Shown here: piece by piece, positions 1 to 7,775 of the stretch
Position numbering within the stretch: the stretch's first letter is position 1
How the letters are laid out: each line of letters starts with the position of its first letter
NCBI GenBank assembly: GCA_038209145.1
Contig: JBBQXZ010000060.1
Span: forward strand, 1-20,705
Direction of reading: 5' to 3'
Length of the DNA: 20,705 nt
Origin: Lunatibacter sp038209145
GTDB lineage: Bacteria > Bacteroidota > Bacteroidia > Cytophagales > Cyclobacteriaceae
Made by a program: the position numbers and the translations under genes
The notes under the pieces: generated by a model
Told to the model about the DNA's origin: nothing
Databases searched by the model: none
The model's input: the letters and a program-made list of their open reading frames with translations, nothing else

Positions 1-18
1 GGGATGGTGATTACACAT
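1..18 (-). CDS. 5' end of a gene running off the left edge, probably a DUF1501 protein
   Basis: An ATG on the minus strand at 18-16 opens a frame reading M-C-N-H-H-P before the window ends. It lies 6 bp past the stop of the PSCyt/PSD1 gene, which suggests a co-transcribed next gene. In Planctomycetes and Bacteroidota, proteins with PSCyt1/PSCyt2/PSD1 domains are very often followed by a DUF1501 (sulfatase-like, Tat-exported) protein. I infer that identity from context only, because six residues cannot identify a family. Confidence 0.4.
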
Positions 19-24
19 GGGGAC

Positions 25-3000
25 TTATCGTTTAGTAATCGCTGCGTCTGAATTGATAATGGCACTGGCTACCACCGCATGGGAGGCTATCCGTGGGAAA
101 TCAGCTGGATTTGTCAGGGCGTAGGCACCTGCCTCGATCCAACCCTTGGCCTTTTCCGGGTGATCGGTAAACTTCTTGAATTCTTGTGCCTGTAAGTTTT
201 CCAAGATTGCCAACTCCCTATCGGAAGGATATCTCCCGGTAAGTTTTCTGAAAGCCACGGTTATGCCTGCTTTACTTTCGGGATAGGTGGCAATCTGTTT
301 TCCGATAACCTTGGATGCTTCCACGAAGGTAGGGTCGTTTAGCAAGACTAAGGCTTGCAAGGGGGTGTTGGTCTCTTGTCTGATGGCCATGGACTCACTG
401 CGGTCGGGAGCGTCAAAGATATGCGTGGTAGGATGCGGTACGGATCTTTTCCAAAAGGTGTACATGCTCCTCCTGTACAGGTTTTCTCCAGAATCTTCCA
501 AGTAGGTACCCCCGTTTACCCGCCACAACCCTTCCGGCTGATAAGGTTTTACGCTTTTTCCGCCAATTTTGTCACTCAAAAGACCACTTGCCAATAAGGC
601 ATTGTCACGGATCATTTCTCCTGGAAGCCTGCCCGAAGGCCCCCGGGCAAGGAGGATATTCTCCGGATCAACTTCCCTCAATTCCTCCGAAGTAAGCGAA
701 GATTGCCGGTAAGTAGCGGACATGAGGATTGTTTTTTGAAGTTCTTTTACATCCCAGCCCGATTCCATTAAGCTCAGCGACAGCCAATCCAGCAGTTGGG
801 GATGGGAGGGCATTTCACCCTGACTGCCAAAATCTCCGGCTGAGGCCACCAAACCCCGTCCGAAAAAATACAGCCACAGCCTGTTAGCGGCTACCCTTGA
901 AGTCAATGGGTGCGCTTTGTCTGTAAGCCACCTGGCCAGTCCAAGCCTGTTTTTTTCCATGTCTTCAGGCATAGTCAATACACTAGACGGCGTGTTCGGA
1001 AAAACCTCCTCCCCATGGGATGAGTATTCGCCCCGGACCAACAAATAGGTAGGCCGCCTGGGCGCCATATCTTGCATGACCATCACCTCCTGAATAGGCT
1101 CAACTTCCTCAGCATGTTTTTTCCTGACCTTAGTCAATTCTGCAAGCTGATCCCGATATCCTTTTGAATGATTGCGAACAAAATAAGCGAGCAATTGATT
1201 TTTTTCCTGTTGTGAAAAAGATTCGGGGGATTTCATCAAAATCGCCTTATAAGCCTCAGGTTGGGCAATTTGGATGGCTTCCAAGGCCGATAGTTCTTTG
1301 TCAAAGACCATTAGGTCGTCTACCAGCGCTCCTTTAAGCCCCCTGCCGCGCCATACCGCACCAATTTGAATGGCGGGTTGGCCAGCGCCTCGGAACAAGA
1401 TGTCCTTATATAAATTATCTTTTTCGGTTGTTGTTTCCATATCTTCCCCGTTGAGGTAAACGTGGAGACCTTGGGCCTTGGAGGACCCGTCATAGGTCAG
1501 GATGAGGTTTATCCATTCGTTTCTCGGCACATCATTTACCGTTTCCTTGATGATGGCGTTATAGGGAGCGGTATGGGCAAGAACCAATTCAAGCCGATTG
1601 TCTTTTAGGTAAAGATGGTATCCCCGACGGTTGAAAAGTACCGCTCCAGAACCCGTATGAAAGACGACACCGTTTTCAAGTTCGGCGGGGATATTGATCC
1701 AAATACTGACACTGAAAGGATCACTTTTGGAGAAAATTCCTGATTTTTCCATCCGAATCCAAAAGTCACCGTTCAATTTGGCTGCTTTATCGCGGAAGCC
1801 ACTGACCAGTTCAGGAGATTGGTTTCTAATCTCGCTACTTTCCATGGTCCCTTTTTCGGAGGGATTAAGCTTGTTTTTTACCGGCAGGGAGTTGAAATCA
1901 ACGTGTGCGGTTAGGTTTCTGGGAACGGTTTGGGTAAGATCCTGTTGATAAGATGCGGACTTGATCCAATCCGTAAAGGCAGGCAGTGAAGCATCTCCGA
2001 TTGATTTCAACTTATTTTCCTGCATGGACACTTCATCCTGCATCATTGCCAATAAATTGTCTTTGTCCTCATCTGTCCAAAGCATGGTAGGCACAGGCAT
2101 GGCATCATCCCAAGAGATCTGCCCAGCCTCATCGACTTGGTTAAAAAAGCTGCTTAATTCGAAATAATTCTTTTGGGAAATGGGATCGTATTTGTGGTCG
2201 TGGCAGCGGGCACACTCCAGACTAAGGGCCATGAAGGCTTTGCCCAAGGTGTTGGTCCGATCGACCACGTATTCTACCCGAAACTCCTCCTGTACAATTC
2301 CTCCCTCCATATTCTGCGGGTGCATGCGGTTGAATGCCGTGGCTAAAAGTTGTTCTTTCGTTGGATCGGGTAGCAAGTCTCCGGCGAGTTGTTCCGTTAT
2401 AAACGCATCGTAGGGCATGTTTTTATTAAAAGCCTTTATCACCCAATCCCTATACAATGACATGTCCCGGTAGCGGTCTACCGTGTAGCCGTGGGTATCT
2501 GCATAGCGGGCCACATCCAGCCAATGCACGGCCATTTTTTCCCCATAATGGGGAGAGGCCAACAATCGGTCTACTTGCTTTTCGTAGGCTTCAGGAGATT
2601 TATCGGACAAAAAATTATCGATCTCACCGGTAGTGGGGGGTAAGCCGATAAGATCTAAACTGATTCTCCTCAATAAGGTCTCCTTATCCGCTTCAGGACT
2701 AGGGGACAGCCCGTTGATTTCAAGCTTGGAAAGCACAAAGGCATCTATGGGATTGTTTCCCCAATTGTTTGTTTTTGGCTGGGGAACCGACACAGCTTCC
2801 AGGGGAATAAAAGACCAGTGCTCTTTATATGTTGCGCCCTGTTTAATCCATTGGATCAGGATGGCTTTTTCCCTTGGAGATAGGGTTAGGTGCGATTCTG
2901 GTGATGGCATCAGGTAGTCGGGATCCGTAGATAGGATCCTTTTGACCAATTCGCTTTTGGAAGGGTTTTTTGGGTTAATGGCCACCTTGCCTGGATTTTC

Positions 3001-3240
3001 CGGCAGAGATGCAAAGGCAGCTTCGGCCTCATCCAAGCGCAGGTCGGCATGCCTTGTGTTGGCATCCGGTCCGTGACAAGCGAAGCATTTGTCTGACAAG
3101 ATGGGTTTTACATGGATGTTGTAGTCCAGTGCTTCCGGAAGGTCATCCATGGCCTGCTGTACCTCCGGTGGGATATCGGTATTACAGGAACAAATGGCCA
3201 ATAGCATAACCAGGTATTTGGGCAGGTTGCGCAAATTCAT
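25..3240 (-). CDS. Planctomycete-type cytochrome lipoprotein (PSCyt1-PSCyt2/DUF1549-LamG-PSD1/DUF1553)
   Basis: Large exported multidomain protein of about 1071 residues. Numbered from the ATG at 3240, it starts MNLRNLPKYLVMLLAICSC, a lipoprotein signal with the lipid-attachment cysteine probably C19. An in-frame ATG at 3288 would bury this signal behind 16 extra residues, so I prefer the inner start. PSCyt1 carries a heme-binding CFACH at 52-56. PSCyt2 (DUF1549, about 140-350) begins at the HWSF block and ends with a second heme motif, CARCH, at 343-347. A LamG/concanavalin-like region lies at roughly 450-640, and PSD1 (DUF1553) at roughly 725-1000 with the ARWLTDKAHPLTSRVAANRLW block. The family's biochemical function is not established. 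It is usually found with DUF1501 proteins in organisms that degrade polysaccharides, so a c-type electron-transfer role at the cell surface is only an inference. The frame is intact, and a second gene probably follows 6 bp downstream. Confidence 0.88.
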   Translation of the reverse strand: MNLRNLPKYLVMLLAICSCNTDIPPEVQQAMDDLPEALDYNIHVKPILSDKCFACHGPDANTRHADLRLDEAEAAFASLPENPGKVAINPKNPSKSELVKRILSTDPDYLMPSPESHLTLSPREKAILIQWIKQGATYKEHWSFIPLEAVSVPQPKTNNWGNNPIDAFVLSKLEINGLSPSPEADKETLLRRISLDLIGLPPTTGEIDNFLSDKSPEAYEKQVDRLLASPHYGEKMAVHWLDVARYADTHGYTVDRYRDMSLYRDWVIKAFNKNMPYDAFITEQLAGDLLPDPTKEQLLATAFNRMHPQNMEGGIVQEEFRVEYVVDRTNTLGKAFMALSLECARCHDHKYDPISQKNYFELSSFFNQVDEAGQISWDDAMPVPTMLWTDEDKDNLLAMMQDEVSMQENKLKSIGDASLPAFTDWIKSASYQQDLTQTVPRNLTAHVDFNSLPVKNKLNPSEKGTMESSEIRNQSPELVSGFRDKAAKLNGDFWIRMEKSGIFSKSDPFSVSIWINIPAELENGVVFHTGSGAVLFNRRGYHLYLKDNRLELVLAHTAPYNAIIKETVNDVPRNEWINLILTYDGSSKAQGLHVYLNGEDMETTTEKDNLYKDILFRGAGQPAIQIGAVWRGRGLKGALVDDLMVFDKELSALEAIQIAQPEAYKAILMKSPESFSQQEKNQLLAYFVRNHSKGYRDQLAELTKVRKKHAEEVEPIQEVMVMQDMAPRRPTYLLVRGEYSSHGEEVFPNTPSSVLTMPEDMEKNRLGLARWLTDKAHPLTSRVAANRLWLYFFGRGLVASAGDFGSQGEMPSHPQLLDWLSLSLMESGWDVKELQKTILMSATYRQSSLTSEELREVDPENILLARGPSGRLPGEMIRDNALLASGLLSDKIGGKSVKPYQPEGLWRVNGGTYLEDSGENLYRRSMYTFWKRSVPHPTTHIFDAPDRSESMAIRQETNTPLQALVLLNDPTFVEASKVIGKQIATYPESKAGITVAFRKLTGRYPSDRELAILENLQAQEFKKFTDHPEKAKGWIEAGAYALTNPADFPRIASHAVVASAIINSDAAITKR

Positions 3241-3410
3241 AAAATTAGCTGATAAATTTATTTTAAAATTACGATTGTAATTTGCCATTTCCCACTATTG
3301 CCTATACAAATTATTTAAGCGGTGCCACTCGACCATATAAATAGGCGTGAAGCTGGAGATTTGCCTTTGGAATGGGGTAAATAACCCGCAGGTTAATCCG
3401 GAAATCTTCT

Positions 3411-3418
3411 TAATTTTG
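3411..3418 (+). promoter_or_regulatory. Bacteroidota -7 element (TAATTTTG) of waaA
   Basis: TAATTTTG is a perfect match to the Bacteroidota TAnnTTTG -7 element. It ends only 6 bases before the waaA ATG, so transcription would begin at or next to the start codon. I see no convincing -33 TTG at the usual spacing. Confidence 0.5.
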
Positions 3419-3424
3419 CAAGAT

Positions 3425-4678
3425 ATGCAGGTATTTTACAACCTTGGAATTCGAGTTTTGTCCCTTGGGGTAAAGTTGGGTAGCTTAAAATCACCCAAGC
3501 TGCGCCAGATGATTCAAGGTCGAAAAGGTCTTTTGCGGGCCTTGTTGCGCTTTCGCAAGGAGGCTCAAGGACCCCTTGCGTGGATACATGTAGCTTCCTT
3601 GGGAGAATACGAACAAGCCAAACCTGTGATCAAAGCATTTAAACAATCCCGGCCGGATTGGCTGGTATGTGTTTCTTTTTTTAGCCCCTCAGGCTATGAA
3701 CATGTGATAAAAAAGCCACAACCTTTTGTGGATTTTATCACCTACTTGCCCTTTGATACCGCTTTGAATGCGGAGGAGTTTGTAGGAAATTTAAAACCGA
3801 AAGCAGTTTTTTTTGTCAAATATGACCTATGGTACCATCACTTGGCAGCGGTAAAAAAGCGGAACATTCCTCTCTTTCTTTTCGCCGCGGCGTTTCGAGC
3901 CGATCAGATCTATTTTGCATGGTATGGCGGTTTCTTTATCCAAATGCTGTTAAAATTCGACCATATTTTTACCCAAAATCAAAAATCTGCTGACTTGTTG
4001 GAGAAAATCGGCTATACCAATTGGACGGTAGCTGGAGATCCACGATATGATAATGTACAGGCGATACGCCTCTCCCCCAAATCCTTTCCCGAAATAAGTG
4101 AGGGCATCCAAAAAAGGGTACTTGTAGCCGGCTCCGTCTGGCAAGAAGATATGGATCTTCTGATCCCCTATATCAACAGCCATGCAGGTTATCAATACCT
4201 GATCGCTCCGCACGATATCCGATCCCCGCAGATTGTGAACTGGGAAAAAGCCATAACCAAACCAGTAATCAGGCATTCCCAACTTACAGAAAACTCGTAT
4301 TCCCAACCCTGGGAGGTGATGATCATTGATAATATAGGTATGCTTTCCTCCCTGTACCATTATGCCCGAGTTGCCTACGTGGGCGGGGCATTTGGAAAAG
4401 GACTTCACAATATATTGGAAGGATTCGCCTTTCGGATTCCGGTTATTTTTGGGTGGTTGAAAAATAAAAGCAAATTTCCCGAATGGGAAATCAGCCAAAG
4501 CTATGGGTGTGGTTTTGCTGTTAAAGACGCACTTTCATTCGAGGAAATAATGGATACGCTGGAAGTAGAAAGTGCCTATACCCAAGTCAGTGATGGAGCG
4601 GAAAAACTGCTGGAGGACAACTTAGGAAGCGCAAAAAAAATCATGGATATAGTAGATACGTACATAGTGACCCCATGA
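3425..4678 (+). CDS. waaA: 3-deoxy-D-manno-octulosonic acid (Kdo) transferase
   Basis: Glycosyltransferase family 30 enzyme that transfers Kdo from CMP-Kdo to the lipid A precursor at the inner face of the cytoplasmic membrane. It is 417 residues long from the ATG at 3425, normal for the family. The N-terminal hydrophobic stretch MQVFYNLGIRVLSLG matches the usual membrane-anchoring start (an upstream GTG at 3347 would add 26 unrelated residues). It is followed by the conserved WIHVASLGEYEQAKPVI block, which contains the likely catalytic Glu. Later come KYDLWYHHLAAVKKRNIPLFL and the C-terminal nucleotide-sugar half with VAYVGGAFGKGLHNILEG, where the donor-binding G-G and E are visible. The stop overlaps the next gene's start as ATGA, so it is translationally coupled to rsgA. 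How many Kdo residues it adds cannot be told from sequence. Confidence 0.93.
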   Translation: MQVFYNLGIRVLSLGVKLGSLKSPKLRQMIQGRKGLLRALLRFRKEAQGPLAWIHVASLGEYEQAKPVIKAFKQSRPDWLVCVSFFSPSGYEHVIKKPQPFVDFITYLPFDTALNAEEFVGNLKPKAVFFVKYDLWYHHLAAVKKRNIPLFLFAAAFRADQIYFAWYGGFFIQMLLKFDHIFTQNQKSADLLEKIGYTNWTVAGDPRYDNVQAIRLSPKSFPEISEGIQKRVLVAGSVWQEDMDLLIPYINSHAGYQYLIAPHDIRSPQIVNWEKAITKPVIRHSQLTENSYSQPWEVMIIDNIGMLSSLYHYARVAYVGGAFGKGLHNILEGFAFRIPVIFGWLKNKSKFPEWEISQSYGCGFAVKDALSFEEIMDTLEVESAYTQVSDGAEKLLEDNLGSAKKIMDIVDTYIVTP

Positions 4679-5598
4679 AAGGAAGGGTAATCAAATCCAC
4701 CGGTTCTTGGTACATGGTACAGACCGAGATAGGCTTGGTGAAGTCCCGGCTTAGAGGTAAGTTCAAACAGGACGACCTGAAGCTCACCAACCCGATAGCC
4801 GTTGGCGATTGGGTAGCACTGGATCTGGAAGAAAATCAGGAAACGGGAGTTATCCATGAGATTGTGTTGCGGGAAAACTACATCATCAGGAAGTCCACCC
4901 GCAAGCAGCATTTTTCCCATATCCTGGCCTCCAACTTGGATCAGGCATTTCTGATCATCACAATACGTGATCCAAGGACTTCGCTGGGGTTTATTGACCG
5001 GTTTTTGGTGAGTACGGAGAGCTTTCGCATTCCCGCCTTTATTCTTGTCAACAAAATGGATGCGTTAAAAAAAGAAAAGGATTTTGAATACCTCGAAGTC
5101 ATCAAGGAAATATATGAACCATTGGGCTATCCGGTGATAGAAATATCCGCCTTGTCGCAATCGGATGTTACCGAAAAGTTATCCCCTTATCTGTCAGGAA
5201 AGACTACCTTGTTGGCTGGACATTCGGGTGTGGGAAAATCAACCTTGCTCAATCAGCTCGTGCCTTCGGCCAATCAGGCAACCCGCCCGGTTTCTGGCTT
5301 TACCGCCAAAGGGGTACATACCACAACTTTTGCGGAAATGTTTCCGATTGGAGATGGCGGTTACCTGATAGATACGCCGGGGATCAAGGAATTTGGGATT
5401 TTGGATATCGAAAACCAGGAGCTTTCCCATTATTTTGTGGAATTACGGGGATATTTGGGGCAATGCAAGTACAACAATTGCCAGCATGTCAATGAACCGG
5501 GATGCAAGGTTTTAGAGGTGTTGGAGAAAGGGTATATTCATCCTTATCGGTATGAAAGCTACCTGAAGATCCTACATGAGGAAGATGACTACCGCTAA
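4675..5598 (+). CDS. rsgA: Ribosome small subunit-dependent GTPase A
   Basis: Circularly permuted GTPase that checks late 30S ribosomal subunit maturation in the cytoplasm. An OB-fold occupies about residues 1-75. The G motifs then appear in the permuted order typical of YjeQ/RsgA: NKMD (G4) at 126-129, SALS (G5) at 158-161, the P-loop GHSGVGKST at 182-190, a Thr-rich G2 around 214-218, and DTPG (G3) at 233-236. The C-terminal zinc finger has C264, C269, H271 and C277. Its length of 307 residues is normal. The ATG overlaps the waaA stop (ATGA), indicating translational coupling. Confidence 0.96.
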   Translation: MKGRVIKSTGSWYMVQTEIGLVKSRLRGKFKQDDLKLTNPIAVGDWVALDLEENQETGVIHEIVLRENYIIRKSTRKQHFSHILASNLDQAFLIITIRDPRTSLGFIDRFLVSTESFRIPAFILVNKMDALKKEKDFEYLEVIKEIYEPLGYPVIEISALSQSDVTEKLSPYLSGKTTLLAGHSGVGKSTLLNQLVPSANQATRPVSGFTAKGVHTTTFAEMFPIGDGGYLIDTPGIKEFGILDIENQELSHYFVELRGYLGQCKYNNCQHVNEPGCKVLEVLEKGYIHPYRYESYLKILHEEDDYR

Positions 5599-5632
5599 AC
5601 GGGTAAATAAGCCCAAATCCTTTGAAACTAGT

Positions 5633-5640
5633 TACTTTTG
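5633..5640 (+). promoter_or_regulatory. Bacteroidota -7 element (TACTTTTG) before the PyrR-like/panB pair
   Basis: TACTTTTG matches TAnnTTTG exactly and ends 30 bases before the ATG at 5671, a spacing similar to other promoters in this window. It would allow the phosphoribosyltransferase-panB pair to be transcribed independently of waaA-rsgA. No clear -33 element is seen. Confidence 0.5.
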
Positions 5641-5670
5641 AATTAATTTTCATTTTTATCCAAGTTGCCC

Positions 5671-6174
5671 ATGCCTGAAAACAAAACGTTAGTCTTGAAT
5701 CATAAGCAGATCCAGCAAAAAATCGTCCGGATAGCCTACGAAATCTACGAACGCAATGTCCGTGAAGAGAAATTAATTTTTGCCGGGTTGACGGGTATGG
5801 GGTTTGCCTTGGCGGAATTGATTGCTGAAAAGTTGCGGGAAATATCCCCTATTACAGTGAAATTGATAGCGGTGACGCTCGACAAATCAAACCCAAAAAT
5901 TGGTGAGGTAACGCTCTCAGATAGTGGCCCTTTTACCGGGCAATGTATCCTCATCGTAGACGATGTGCTCAACACGGGTAAAACGCTGGCCTATGCCATG
6001 GTACCATTTTTGGAGGATAATGTCAAGCAAATAGAAGTCGCCGTCTTGGTAAACAGAAGCCATAAATTATTTCCAGTCACTCCGGATTATACAGGGTTCG
6101 AATTAGCCACCACCCTGAGTGAACATATTACGGTAAAGCTTTCCGCAGAAGACTCAACCGTCCATTTACACTAA
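5671..6174 (+). CDS. PyrR-like phosphoribosyltransferase family protein
   Basis: Small type I phosphoribosyltransferase of 167 residues. The PRPP-binding loop, a run of hydrophobic residues then DD and NTGKT (ILIVDDVLNTGKT), sits at about 94-106. The first half forms the Rossmann-like core with the PPi-loop region LTGMGFALAELIAEKL at about 40-55. Overall it resembles PyrR, the bifunctional pyrimidine regulator/uracil phosphoribosyltransferase. However, I cannot assign RNA binding from sequence, and in Bacteroidota many such proteins are labelled only as phosphoribosyltransferases, so I leave out a gene symbol. The ATG at 5671 is preferred over a TTG two codons earlier. It lies 4 bp upstream of panB and is probably co-transcribed with it. 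Confidence 0.83.
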   Translation: MPENKTLVLNHKQIQQKIVRIAYEIYERNVREEKLIFAGLTGMGFALAELIAEKLREISPITVKLIAVTLDKSNPKIGEVTLSDSGPFTGQCILIVDDVLNTGKTLAYAMVPFLEDNVKQIEVAVLVNRSHKLFPVTPDYTGFELATTLSEHITVKLSAEDSTVHLH

Positions 6175-6178
6175 TTCT

Positions 6179-7000
6179 ATGTCTGTACATCAATCTTCCC
6201 AACTCAAACGGATTACGACCCACATCCTCCAGGAAATGAAGCAGCGGGGTGAAAAAATCTCCATGCTTACGGCCTATGATTTTTCGATGGCGGGCATTGT
6301 TGATGCGGCCGGCATTGACATGATCTTGGTAGGAGATTCTGCTTCCAACGTGATGGCAGGCCATGAAACAACGCTGCCCATAACCCTGGACCAGATGATT
6401 TATCATGCCACTTCGGTAGTTAGGGCTGTCAGTCGCGCATTTGTGGTGGTGGACATTCCATTTGGCTCTTATCAGGGCAACAGTTCGGAGGCGCTGCGCT
6501 CCGCCATCCGTATTATGAAGGAATCAGGTGCCCATGCGGTTAAGGTGGAGGGTGGCGCCGAAATCAAGGAATCGGTTGTGCGCATATTGAGTGCAGGGGT
6601 ACCGGTAATGGGGCATCTCGGATTGACACCACAATCCATCTACAAATTTGGCACCTATACCGTCCGGGCAAAAGAGGAAGATGAAGCCAATAAGCTGTTG
6701 TCCGATGCCAAAGTGTTGGAGGAATGCGGGTGCTTTGCACTTGTATTGGAAAAGATTCCCGCCAAGCTTGCCAAGAAAGTGGCTGAAACGGTGGGGATTC
6801 CGGTAATCGGCATCGGAGCAGGCCCTCATGTGGACGGTCAGGTGCTGGTTCTTCACGACATGCTGGGGATTACCCAGGAGTTTCAACCCCGATTTTTAAG
6901 ACAATACGCCGATTTGAGAGGCACGATGCTACAGGCTGTTGGTAAGTACATCCAGGATGTGAAGTCGAGGGATTTCCCAAATGACAAGGAAAGCTACTGA
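6179..7000 (+). CDS. panB: 3-methyl-2-oxobutanoate hydroxymethyltransferase
   Basis: First committed enzyme of pantothenate (vitamin B5, then coenzyme A) synthesis. It transfers a hydroxymethyl group from 5,10-methylene-tetrahydrofolate to alpha-ketoisovalerate to make ketopantoate, in the cytoplasm. Its 273 residues are close to the usual length. The (beta/alpha)8 barrel signature is clear: VGDSASNVMAGHETTLP at about 51-67 with metal ligand D53, VVVDIPFGSYQ with D92, HAVKVEGG with K122 and E124, and the likely catalytic E191 in LVLEKIP. From memory these line up with E. coli D45, D84, E114 and E181 at offsets of 8 to 10. IGIGAGPHVDGQVLVLHDMLG near residue 215 is also diagnostic. No other pantothenate genes are nearby. 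Confidence 0.96.
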   Translation: MSVHQSSQLKRITTHILQEMKQRGEKISMLTAYDFSMAGIVDAAGIDMILVGDSASNVMAGHETTLPITLDQMIYHATSVVRAVSRAFVVVDIPFGSYQGNSSEALRSAIRIMKESGAHAVKVEGGAEIKESVVRILSAGVPVMGHLGLTPQSIYKFGTYTVRAKEEDEANKLLSDAKVLEECGCFALVLEKIPAKLAKKVAETVGIPVIGIGAGPHVDGQVLVLHDMLGITQEFQPRFLRQYADLRGTMLQAVGKYIQDVKSRDFPNDKESY

Positions 7001-7011
7001 TTACTCCCTTT

Positions 7012-7028
7012 CCAAAAAAGCTTTTTGG
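7012..7028. terminator. Possible weak bidirectional terminator between panB and the CAP gene
   Basis: CCAAAAA (7012-7018), loop AGC and TTTTTGG (7022-7028) form a perfect 7-bp stem, with further TTT/AAA pairing beyond a bulged G. It lies between two convergent genes. The stem is AT-rich and not followed by a clean T-run on either strand, so the call is tentative. Confidence 0.35.
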
Positions 7029-7053
7029 GAAAAATAAATATTTTCACATTCAT

Positions 7054-7602
7054 TTAAAGACCATCCTCCATCTCCCCAAACCACACCACGGCATATCCCT
7101 GATAGATTCCCACACCCATGGCTTTCCATTCGGCGTCTTTGAATACGCCCAGGTTGGCGATTACGGCGTGATGGCCGGGGCTTTTTTTCCATACGTCCAG
7201 TGCAACGTCTGGTTGGGCGGCTGCAGAATGCCAATAGGCAATCTCATACCCCGGGCTTGCATATCCGGCGATTTCCATCGGTTTGTCCCACATGCATTCG
7301 GGGTTTTTGTGGTTGTCCCGGTAGCAGCAGCCTTTCCAATCGCCTTTATTGGACCAGGAGTGCATGTTGCAGCGTCCGCCTTGGGTGTGGTTTTCCATCA
7401 AGTCCTTGGCGTGAACCTGGGCCACCTGCGTCAGTGCGGAAGAAAAGGGTACTTCGGAAAGCCCCCGGCTTGTCCGATAGGCGTTGATCAGTCCAAAAAG
7501 CTCCTCCTCATCCGGAGAAAGAGCGGTTGGCTTTGGGGTGGGATCAGCCATTGAAAACAGGCTCCCAAGGAAAAACAAAAGACACAATACATTCACAACC
7601 AT
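7054..7602 (-). CDS. Secreted CAP/SCP-domain (PR-1-like) protein
   Basis: Exported protein of 182 residues. The N-terminus (about 1-17) is a hydrophobic signal without the usual Lys/Arg. An in-frame stop sits directly before the ATG, so no longer start is possible. The CAP domain (Pfam CAP/SCP family) fills the rest: helix 1 with LFGLINAYRTSRGL (about 35-48), AQVHAKDLMENH (61-72), H81 in HSWSNKG, E120 in YEIAYW, and WKKSPGHHAVI (138-148) with H144/H145. These His and Glu residues match the cavity tetrad of CAP proteins. A Cys-rich insertion (C78, C92, C93, C103) could form disulfides after export. Bacterial CAP proteins have varied or unknown roles, and none is assigned here. It is convergent with panB and divergent from icd. 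Confidence 0.85.
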   Translation of the reverse strand: MVVNVLCLLFFLGSLFSMADPTPKPTALSPDEEELFGLINAYRTSRGLSEVPFSSALTQVAQVHAKDLMENHTQGGRCNMHSWSNKGDWKGCCYRDNHKNPECMWDKPMEIAGYASPGYEIAYWHSAAAQPDVALDVWKKSPGHHAVIANLGVFKDAEWKAMGVGIYQGYAVVWFGEMEDGL

Positions 7603-7690
7603 TTATTGAGATAGGTTAAGTTGATCGTATAACGTATTTATTCCCCATTTAGTCCCCGGGTTTAAAATCCATCTATTCCATCTCCATCCC

Positions 7691-7720
7691 TTTGAAAACG
7701 CTTTTTTTTCCGTATTTTAG
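7691..7720 (+). promoter_or_regulatory. Candidate promoter of icd (TTTG-N18-TATTTTAG)
   Basis: TTTG at 7691-7694 and TATTTTAG at 7713-7720 sit 18 bp apart, close to the Bacteroidota -33/-7 arrangement. The -7 box has one mismatch to TAnnTTTG. It leaves an untranslated leader of roughly 45-50 nt before the ATG at 7776. Confidence 0.4.
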
Positions 7721-7775
7721 CCGCCAATTAGTATCATTGCGATATTTTTATCAGCTACTACAAAACAGGTTATTT

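Noticed and set aside
3950..4498. 182-codon minus-strand frame inside waaA
   Set aside because: Antisense shadow of the conserved Kdo transferase, with no family match and no promoter or ribosome-binding context.
7168..7554. 128-codon plus-strand frame opposite the CAP-domain gene
   Set aside because: The minus strand encodes a clear CAP domain with conserved His and Glu residues. The opposite frame has no features.
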